A DNA stretch of 6,810 bases from the NCBI GenBank assembly GCA_028693085.1, contig JAQUWC010000093.1:1-6810 (forward strand), written 5' to 3'. Position 1 is the stretch's first letter, and every line of letters begins with the position of its first letter. The notes under the pieces are model-generated. The model ran no database searches, was not told where the DNA came from, and worked only from the letters and a program-made list of their open reading frames with translations. The translations under genes were made by a program, and so were the position numbers. This DNA comes from UBA5266 sp002411545. GTDB lineage: Bacteria > Bacteroidota > Bacteroidia > Bacteroidales > WCHB1-69. Shown piece by piece: positions 1-4,503 of this stretch.

Positions 1-2
1 AA

Positions 3-41
3 AGAGACTTGATCCCCGAAGAAGCAAGGGAGTTTTTTTAA
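3..41 (+). CDS. 3' end of an unidentified gene
   Basis: Only twelve codons and a TAA stop are visible. They read RDLIPEEAREFF, a charged, plausible protein C-terminus with normal codons. The other two plus frames are less convincing: frame 1 stops after three codons, and frame 2 gives a basic stretch of low plausibility. The gene begins before the window and nothing in twelve residues identifies it. The stop is followed directly by about 90 bp of AT-rich DNA. No hairpin followed by a T-run was seen after it. Confidence 0.4.
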   Translation, partial: RDLIPEEAREFF

Positions 42-133
42 CGACATAGAAAAAACAAACATCTATAATAAACTATTTTAGTGCAATATTAATAAATACT
101 TACTATTTAAATAAAGTTAAAGGGAAATTTTAT

Positions 134-141
134 TACCTTTG
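134..141 (+). promoter_or_regulatory. Bacteroidota-type -7 promoter element
   Basis: TACCTTTG matches the Bacteroidota primary-sigma -7 consensus TAnnTTTG exactly. It lies 31 bp before the ATG at 173, a normal distance for a short leader. No clear TTG-type -33 element stands at the usual spacing; the region upstream has only GTTAA at 116-120. The same bases also read as codons in the overlapping fragment frame, so the match could be chance. Confidence 0.45.
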
Positions 142-172
142 CATAACATAATTAAAGAAGGAGAAATCGATT

Positions 173-361
173 ATGAGCAACTCAAAGAAATCACCGGAAG
201 AATTGAAAGCGGAAACGCAACGATTACAAGACTTAATAGCCAAGAGGAACAAGGCCGCAGTCGAGGCGGTAAAAGAGCTATCGAAGCGACCCTTATCGCA
301 GGAGGAATACGAAGCTCAAATAGAGAGAATAAAGAAAAACTTACAGCAGAGCAAGAAATAG
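173..361 (+). CDS. small charged hypothetical protein (62 aa)
   Basis: A 62-codon ORF starts with ATG, preceded ten bases upstream by a strong Shine-Dalgarno-like AAGAAGGAG (155-163) and by a TAnnTTTG promoter element. The product is very hydrophilic, rich in Lys, Glu and Gln, and probably one long helix or short coiled coil (EELKAETQRLQDLIAKRNK, then EEYEAQIERIKKNLQ). It has no signal peptide and no membrane segment, so it would be cytoplasmic. I do not recognise it. A caution is that another frame across the same bases (121-366) looks like a fragment of a known mobile-element protein and ends only five bases later. One of the two is probably a shadow. The promoter, RBS and ATG favour this frame; family resemblance favours the other. 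Confidence 0.42.
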   Translation: MSNSKKSPEELKAETQRLQDLIAKRNKAAVEAVKELSKRPLSQEEYEAQIERIKKNLQQSKK

Positions 362-366
362 CATGA

Positions 367-632
367 TATTTAAACCCTTAATTTGTATAATTTACTGAAT
401 AATAAGAATATAATACAATTAAAACCTTCTCTCTCTTTCAATAAGTTAATAATACACATTCAAATCGTATTGCATTGTATATCTTTATTTTAATACATAA
501 AAAGTGCAATTTTTGACAAGAAAATCAATTAAAAATAAACAAAAATCATTATAAAATGTAAGTAATTTGTTATATTTAAAGGGAATTTTTGCCGGAATAT
601 TCACAAATAATTATATTTTAATAAAATATTTG
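367..632. other. AT-rich intergenic stretch without a gene
   Basis: No ORF of note, no RNA gene and no good promoter were found on either strand. It separates the small block at 121-366 from the minus-strand membrane gene, and the long palindrome at 592-644 begins at its right end. The string TTAAAGGGAATTTTT at 576-590 resembles TTAAAGGGAAATTTT at 117-131, but the resemblance is too short to call a repeat. Confidence 0.5.
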
Positions 633-644
633 CTAATATTCTGG
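592..644. repeat. long imperfect palindrome (18-bp arms, 17-bp loop)
   Basis: The left arm CCGGAATATTCACAAATA (592-609) pairs with the right arm TATTTGCTAATATTCTGG (627-644). Fifteen of eighteen positions are complementary, and the AT-rich loop between them is 17 bp. The right arm covers the stop codon of the minus-strand ORF that ends at 633. A hairpin here could stop or protect the transcript of that gene. There is no T-run after either arm in either direction, so it is not a standard intrinsic terminator. It may instead be a remnant of a small inverted-repeat element. Confidence 0.55.
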
Positions 645-1229
645 ATAAAAGCTCATTATCGACATCATGTATTTATGTGTTAATATTTTCATTATTAAAG
701 ACATAAATATTATGTACAATGTGAATTTTGTAAAATAATAATAATAATAACATAACATGTAATATCTAAAATTATGAAAATACTTATCCCCCAAACATGA
801 AATAGCACTATCTTTTAAATAAATATAATAATCATCGGTAGTAATAATGCTAAAATCTCGGTTAACTGATGAATTATAATTTATTGATTTAACCATCTTA
901 ATACAATTAATTCCATACTCAATTTCTTTATATCTTTTTTTCCAAAAAGTTAATTTAAGAATCCAAAATATTACTATCATTGTTAGAAATAATATATAAA
1001 ATAATAGATTGAAATTCTCGAATAATGAATATATTAAAAAAAACAACAAAGGAAATGAAACATAAAACTTAATAGATAACATTGTGCGATTTGATATTTT
1101 ACGTTTAGGCTTTTCTTTCACTACATTATATTTAAAACTATTATATAAATCACGAGCACCAAGTAAACCATAAAATATTATTACTCCGTAAATATAAAAA
1201 GCAATTGGTATAAATTTATTATCTATCAT
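633..1229 (-). CDS. hypothetical inner-membrane protein (198 aa)
   Basis: I do not recognise this protein. Three hydrophobic helices are visible at about residues 6-24, 51-70 and 74-93. The first loop is strongly basic (VKEKPKRK near 37-44), which fits a cytoplasmic loop by the positive-inside rule. Residues 95-155 form a soluble, mixed-charge segment. The end (about 156-180) is again hydrophobic and includes five tyrosines encoded by an (AAT)n microsatellite (734-750). Because of that run and the very AT-rich 3' end, the native C-terminus may have been altered, with the original end nearer residue 155. The start is the first ATG, in an A-rich leader with no Shine-Dalgarno, as is usual for the phylum. 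It stands alone on the minus strand. A dyad at 1251-1271 lies just upstream. Confidence 0.5.
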   Translation of the reverse strand: MIDNKFIPIAFYIYGVIIFYGLLGARDLYNSFKYNVVKEKPKRKISNRTMLSIKFYVSFPLLFFLIYSLFENFNLLFYILFLTMIVIFWILKLTFWKKRYKEIEYGINCIKMVKSINYNSSVNRDFSIITTDDYYIYLKDSAISCLGDKYFHNFRYYMLCYYYYYFTKFTLYIIFMSLIMKILTHKYMMSIMSFYPEY

Positions 1230-1830
1230 TTTTATTGTTTATTAAGTGTGTTATAACTGTTAGTGTTATAATTATCATAGCCAGTATTTAATTTAAAATA
1301 ATTTTTTCTCAATCATTTTTTTTAACTTTAATTTATTCAATCTATTTGTCTTGGTTAAGGCACTATATAACATTTATAATAACGTTTCTTCAAAATCCAG
1401 GTTGCAAACTATGAGTTATTTTCCCCTTTGTGTTTTCCTTTATGCAAAAATACTCATTTTTTATAATTACATTTTCCTTTTCAAAAAATGATAGGAAGAC
1501 GTCAATGAGTGGTTATTTTACTTTATTTTTCATGATAAAATAAATAATACTTTTGTAATATCAAAAAATAGTAATAGAAATAACCAATAAAAAAGATTAT
1601 TATTAAAAACATCATAAATATTTGTTGCTAATTTACATTTATTCATTCATAAAAAATAGTTAATAGTTTACTATACAATGTTATAAACATGTATATGTAC
1701 TTTCTAACTACTAAATTATTTTTTTCTAGTTAAAAATTCTGGAGGCATTATCTTGTTAGAGGGAATCAAATTCTATGGAAAATAATTTATCCATTCTGCA
1801 AATTATGTAATTCTGTTAAAAGAAAAATAT
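1230..1830. other. ~600-bp AT-rich region without a gene
   Basis: No ORF with protein-like composition is present on either strand. Isolated matches to the -7 consensus occur at 1548-1555 (plus, TACTTTTG) and 1445-1452 (minus, TATTTTTG), neither with a good -33 partner. The minus one lies about 215 bp upstream of the membrane-protein start and could serve it. Inverted repeats TTATTTTA (1513-1520) and TAAAATAA (1536-1543) are simple and weak. I see no RNA gene. The region looks like decayed or foreign AT-rich DNA between divergently oriented genes. Confidence 0.5.
1251..1271 (-). promoter_or_regulatory. inverted repeat upstream of the membrane-protein gene
   Basis: TTATAAC (1251-1257) and GTTATAA (1265-1271) form a perfect 7-bp dyad with a 7-bp spacer, 21-41 bp upstream of the minus-strand ATG. 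The same bases overlap a 9-bp direct repeat, GTGTTATAA, at 1248-1256 and 1263-1271. The size and place fit an operator for a dimeric regulator, but in DNA this AT-rich it may be chance. Confidence 0.22.
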
Positions 1831-1838
1831 TATCTTTG
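1831..1838 (+). promoter_or_regulatory. Bacteroidota-type -7 promoter element
   Basis: TATCTTTG matches TAnnTTTG exactly and is followed by GCAAAACG. It lies 75 bp upstream of the ATG of the secreted-protein gene at 1914. Transcription would begin near 1845, just ahead of two tiny leader ORFs. No convincing -33 element was found; GTTAAA at 1815-1820 is the nearest candidate. Confidence 0.5.
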
Positions 1839-1913
1839 CAAAACGAAATTATATAAAAATGAACAAACCCTAATGTGGAAACTAGTTTCTCTACAGGGCA
1901 CGATAATTATGAT

Positions 1914-2537
1914 ATGAAAAGAATTATTATATTTATATCTGTACTTATTTTATCATTAACTTGTTTTTCTCAAGTTAATAAAAATGAATTTTATAATAAT
2001 CATTGGACGAATAAACCAAGTGCTTGTGTTCATTTTTTTAATAACAATCAATTCGTAGGATTACTGATGGATGGTAATAAATTGAAATTGATATATCCTT
2101 ATTTAAAAGAAAATATAGAATCAATTACAAAAATGAATTTTGATTCTAATCTTTTTGATATAGAAATAGATTCTATGTTAATTTTTACTTTTGAGAAATC
2201 ACTTAAAGATACTTTAAGTAAAAATGATAGCTTGTTAATATTTCCTCCGAATCTTAGTATTGATTCCTACTATAGACAGTATTTTATATTAAACTATAAT
2301 GGTATCAACTATGTATTTATTGGCTTTCATATTAATTCGGATAATATAAAAGATGGAACGTATTACTATAATAGTACGGATAGCTTAAGGGTACAATTAA
2401 ACGATTTTCAATTAATGCTTGATTCAAGAAGATTTATTTATCAGCATTATAAATGGATTATAAATGATATCCAGTTTTATGTATTATATAATATAGAATC
2501 AAAGAAAATGAAGTTTTTTCGTTCTAAATTTTGGTAA
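1914..2537 (+). CDS. secreted hypothetical protein (207 aa)
   Basis: The N-terminus MKRIIIFISVLILSLTCFSQ is a classic Sec signal peptide: two basic residues, a hydrophobic core, then CFS|Q. Bacteroidota exported proteins very often begin with Gln after signal-peptidase I cleavage. That fixes the start at the ATG at 1914; the GTG at 1875 would put 13 polar residues in front of the signal. The cysteine at 17 is not in a good lipobox. The mature part (about 188 aa) is rich in Asn, Tyr, Phe, Ile and Ser, has no further membrane helix, and looks like a small beta-rich periplasmic or surface protein ending in a Phe/Lys/Trp-rich tail. I recognise no domain. It is probably transcribed from the element at 1831-1838. 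A repeat copy begins about 54 bp after its stop. Confidence 0.7.
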   Translation: MKRIIIFISVLILSLTCFSQVNKNEFYNNHWTNKPSACVHFFNNNQFVGLLMDGNKLKLIYPYLKENIESITKMNFDSNLFDIEIDSMLIFTFEKSLKDTLSKNDSLLIFPPNLSIDSYYRQYFILNYNGINYVFIGFHINSDNIKDGTYYYNSTDSLRVQLNDFQLMLDSRRFIYQHYKWIINDIQFYVLYNIESKKMKFFRSKFW

Positions 2538-2590
2538 TGTATCAAATTAGGACGTGGGGAAAAAGAATCACAATCACTGCAATTAACGCC

Positions 2591-2745
2591 TTAAAATCAA
2601 AAAAGCAATAACCTATGCTTAAACACGAATCAACTAATTGTAAAAACAAAACAAGGATGAAAGCTCTCATTTTTTTACCGATAAGAGGTGGGGTCAATTT
2701 CGAGCGGAATCAAGGGCTAAATTTAACCTGAATATTCATATATTA
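2591..2745 (+). repeat. dispersed repeat, copy A, with IS21-like end modules
   Basis: Bases 2591-2700 match 3498-3606 with about six substitutions and one single-base gap (roughly 94% identity, aligned by hand). The similarity weakens to about 2745, some 27 bp before the ATG at 2772. The right half is modular: GTGGGGTCAATTT, then GAGCGGAATCAAGGG, then TAAATTTAACCTGAAT. This resembles the multiple short terminal repeats (GGGTCAATTT..CCGGAAT) that I associate with IS21-family insertion sequences in Bacteroidota. Copy A has 24 bp (2701-2724) that copy B lacks, bounded by AATTT on both sides, equal to one module. No transposase gene remains nearby, so this is a solo end or a small non-autonomous derivative. 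The repeat is observed; the IS21 link is inference. Confidence 0.75.
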
Positions 2746-2771
2746 ATAAAAGATGGATAAAATACTGAAAA

Positions 2772-3566
2772 ATGTTTAAAAAGAGTTTATTTGTTGTATT
2801 TGTTGTATTTGCATTTATTTTAGGAAGTTGCAATCCTAAAAGACAAGATAATTTATGTTCAATGGAAACTAACACCTTACCTGAATTAGTTTTAGAAGCT
2901 TATAATTCAATAGATAAGAATACTTTTTTTGAGTTATGTCAACGTTTAAATGATTCTATAAACAGAAGAACAGATTATTTTTATTTATATACTGCCACTT
3001 TTATAAACGAAACTACTAATGAAATAGGATTAGGTATTGTAGAATTAGATGAACAAGTACCACAAACTCCTATTGGATTAATACTTCATATTTGTATAAT
3101 TGATAAAAATACTATTTTGATGGAAAATGAACTAATCAAGATTGATGATTTTAATGAAAAAGCTAAAAGATTTATTCTCGAACCAGATAGTTCTAAAAAG
3201 CATAATTTCTTACAAAAAAAACAAATAGAATCATTTGGAGAAATAGAAGTATCCAAAGTTGGAGTCAATTTATCAATTAATGCAAAAGGGCTTACATTAT
3301 CTCCTGAAGAATGGACAGCGTTTTTTAATTGCTTACATGACTTGGTAAATATTTATGAAAATGAAAGGAACAATATTGCAATAAAAAAAGCAGGAGTAAA
3401 TTTTAATTCACTAACTTTTGAACAAAAAAAAGCTTTTAATAGTCTAATGGGCTACCCCATAATGCTGATTTTTGATAGAAATTGTAGTGCAAACCCCGTA
3501 AAATCAAAAAACAATAACCTACACTTAAACACGAATCAACTAATTGTAAAAACAAAACAACGATGA
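2772..3566 (+). CDS. putative lipoprotein of unknown function (264 aa)
   Basis: The N-terminus has two lysines, a hydrophobic stretch (residues 5-16) and the lipobox L17-G18-S19-C20. The mature protein should therefore begin at Cys20, lipid-anchored in the cell envelope. No acidic SDDD-type surface-export signal follows the cysteine (next residues NPKRQDN), so inner-leaflet or periplasmic exposure is as likely as the surface. The body is soluble with mixed helix and strand. A helical part (FFELCQRLNDSINRR) is followed by a strand-rich section (about 70-125) and later by LSPEEWTAFFNCLHDLVNIYENERN. I recognise no domain. The last 22 residues (243-264) are encoded inside repeat copy B, so the original C-terminus was probably replaced when the repeat arrived. 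The start is the only ATG in front of the signal. Confidence 0.72.
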   Translation: MFKKSLFVVFVVFAFILGSCNPKRQDNLCSMETNTLPELVLEAYNSIDKNTFFELCQRLNDSINRRTDYFYLYTATFINETTNEIGLGIVELDEQVPQTPIGLILHICIIDKNTILMENELIKIDDFNEKAKRFILEPDSSKKHNFLQKKQIESFGEIEVSKVGVNLSINAKGLTLSPEEWTAFFNCLHDLVNIYENERNNIAIKKAGVNFNSLTFEQKKAFNSLMGYPIMLIFDRNCSANPVKSKNNNLHLNTNQLIVKTKQR

Positions 3567-3630
3567 AAGCTCTCATTTTTTCACCGATAAGGGGTGGGGT
3601 CAATTTAACCGGAAAATTCATAAATAATTA
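3498..3630 (+). repeat. dispersed repeat, copy B
   Basis: This is the second copy of the repeat seen at 2591-2745. It overlaps the last 22 codons of the lipoprotein gene and ends about four bases before the ATG at 3635. Compared with copy A it lacks the 24-bp module, giving GGGGTCAATTTAACCGG directly, and lacks one G in the homopurine run near its left end. The conserved core includes the unchanged 17-mer CACGAATCAACTAATTG. Both copies lie in the same orientation 907 bp apart, so recombination between them would delete or duplicate the lipoprotein gene. Confidence 0.78.
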
Positions 3631-3634
3631 AATT

Positions 3635-4039
3635 ATGAAAAAAATGTATATCATATTGTCAATTGTTCTTATAGTTATAATAGGATTATTATTTTTAAAA
3701 TACCTTATTATTGGGAAGGAGTTAAAAATTTCATTTGTAAAAGCTCAGAAATATAATTCAAAAGAACCTGAGATATATATGGATTGGTTCATAATAAATA
3801 GCGAAGCTCAGAAATATAATTTGGAAAAAGAAGGTTATATTATTCCTTATGTTGATTTCAATAAAAATTATCTTATTATATCTCACTATAAAATTTCTAA
3901 ACTATACCGTAAAGTAATATGTAACGAATGTACAGGGGCTCACGATGGGAGAGTGATTTTTGATAAAGAGAACTCAGATAAAGATTTTTATTATTTTTAT
4001 CTAATGCCTACAATAAAGCTTTCTCAGGGTATAGGATAA
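3635..4039 (+). CDS. small single-pass membrane protein (134 aa)
   Basis: A short basic start (MKKMY) is followed by an uninterrupted hydrophobic helix at about residues 5-26 without a cleavage site. The protein should be membrane-anchored with about 105 residues outside. The exposed part contains a pair of cysteines, C-x2-C (ICNECTG, about residues 95-101), which could form a disulfide or bind a metal, and ends in an aromatic, strand-like segment (FYYFYLMP). AQKYN occurs twice, 21 residues apart, encoded by identical 18-base stretches. I do not recognise the family. The start is the first ATG after repeat B. The gene's end coincides with a change to GC-richer sequence, so the C-terminus might be truncated. 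It is in line with the lipoprotein gene, 68 bp after its stop, and could be cotranscribed. Confidence 0.62.
   Translation: MKKMYIILSIVLIVIIGLLFLKYLIIGKELKISFVKAQKYNSKEPEIYMDWFIINSEAQKYNLEKEGYIIPYVDFNKNYLIISHYKISKLYRKVICNECTGAHDGRVIFDKENSDKDFYYFYLMPTIKLSQGIG
3741..3821 (+). repeat. 18-bp direct repeat inside the small membrane-protein gene
   Basis: AAGCTCAGAAATATAATT occurs exactly at 3741-3758 and again at 3804-3821. The offset is 63 bases, a multiple of three, so both copies are read as (K/E)AQKYN in the same frame. Similarity outside the 18 bases is weak. It may mark an old tandem duplication of a 21-codon unit. Confidence 0.7.
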
Positions 4040-4503
4040 TGAACTGGTAGTGTCCGCTGCAACCAACACCATAAACAACAGCCTTGCCGTGAGAACGTAG
4101 ACGTAACCATTGAGTATAACTGTGATAATTCGTGAAAATCTGTGGGCAAAAAAACAATTACGAATTACGATTCATGGTCATTTGAAGGTTTAGGTTTCAT
4201 TATTACAGTCGTTGTAGAGGGGAAATCAATCCTATTAAAAAGGAAAGAAAAAACACCTTGATACGAAAAACTAAGGATAAAATGTTATATTTTTGTAAAA
4301 TTAAAAAAAAGAGTACAAACAGGAGATGATTATTTTTTGAACGAGCTCTTGTTATTATACTTCATTTTTAATTTAATGAAATGTAAACCAAACAAAAAAA
4401 AACATTCAATGATCAAACGTAAAACGACAAACACACGAACCATAGATAGCTTAAGGACTCATCAAGTATACCTAACAAACGATAGAAGATAAAATTATAA
4501 CAT
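4040..4503. other. gene-free region with a GC-richer decayed block, upstream of pheT
   Basis: About 4048-4110 is visibly GC-richer than the DNA on its left. It reads open for 30-45 codons in more than one frame on both strands but has no start, RBS or recognisable domain. It looks like a gene or mobile-element remnant. Next comes TTCGTGAAAATCTGTGGGC (4129-4147), of a kind I recall as a dispersed intergenic repeat, and a tandem AATTACG (4155-4168). From about 4250 the sequence is AT-rich leader for pheT. A 27-codon ORF (4409-4492) contains no phenylalanine codon and shows no sign of being a gene. No hairpin with a T-run was seen. Confidence 0.5.
4288..4295 (+). promoter_or_regulatory. possible -7 element for pheT
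   Basis: TATTTTTG fits TAnnTTTG and is the best plus-strand match between the last accessory gene and pheT. It would give a leader of about 200 bases. The only TTG upstream (4258-4260) is some 27 bases away, more than the usual 19-21, so support is thin. No good candidate lies closer to the start. Confidence 0.25.

Larger units (their letters stand above)
121..366 (+). pseudogene. start-less fragment resembling N-terminus of a Bacteroidales mobile-element polyvalent protein
   Basis: This frame is open from just after a TAA at 118-120 to the TGA at 364-366 but contains no ATG; only a TTG at 139 could start it. It carries a pattern I associate from memory with the N-terminal part of large proteins on Bacteroidales plasmids and conjugative elements, often annotated as putative polyvalent protein kinases: I-x-GRI-x(2)-G, then RL-x(2)-QEEQGR, then GGKR-x-IEATLIAGG. 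Those proteins are several hundred residues long, so what remains (about 75 codons) would be a truncated remnant cut near 366, where the sequence turns abruptly AT-rich. Codons follow a purine-first bias more strongly here than in the overlapping 173-361 frame. The family assignment is recall, not a search result. Confidence 0.42.

Noticed and set aside
592..644. Intrinsic terminator
   Set aside because: The hairpin is long and AT-rich inside, and neither strand has a T-run after the stem.
1875..1913. GTG start giving a 220-residue form of the secreted protein
   Set aside because: It would place 13 polar residues before a textbook signal peptide; the ATG at 1914 is the better start.
2615..2731. 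38-codon plus-strand ORF in repeat copy A
   Set aside because: Its frame is not kept in copy B because of the single-base indel, and it runs through the modular IS-like end, so it is unlikely to be a gene.
3086..3268. 60-codon minus-strand ORF within the lipoprotein gene
   Set aside because: It is Ser/Ile/Leu-rich, as expected for the antisense of AT-rich coding DNA, and lies wholly under a plus-strand gene with a clear lipobox.
2591..3630. CRISPR array or integron attachment sites
   Set aside because: There are only two repeat copies of over 100 bp, 907 bp apart, with genes between; no short regular repeats or spacers. The repeats lack an obvious attC-like folded structure, and no integrase gene is present in the window.
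1914..4039. Toxin-immunity interpretation of the three envelope genes
   Set aside because: No toxin domain, Rhs or secretion-system gene is visible, and none of the three proteins shows a recognised immunity family; small size and AT-richness alone are not enough.
4409..4492. 27-codon ORF upstream of pheT as a phenylalanine attenuation leader peptide
   Set aside because: It contains no Phe codon, and no terminator hairpin with a T-run follows, so the classic phe-leader model does not fit.
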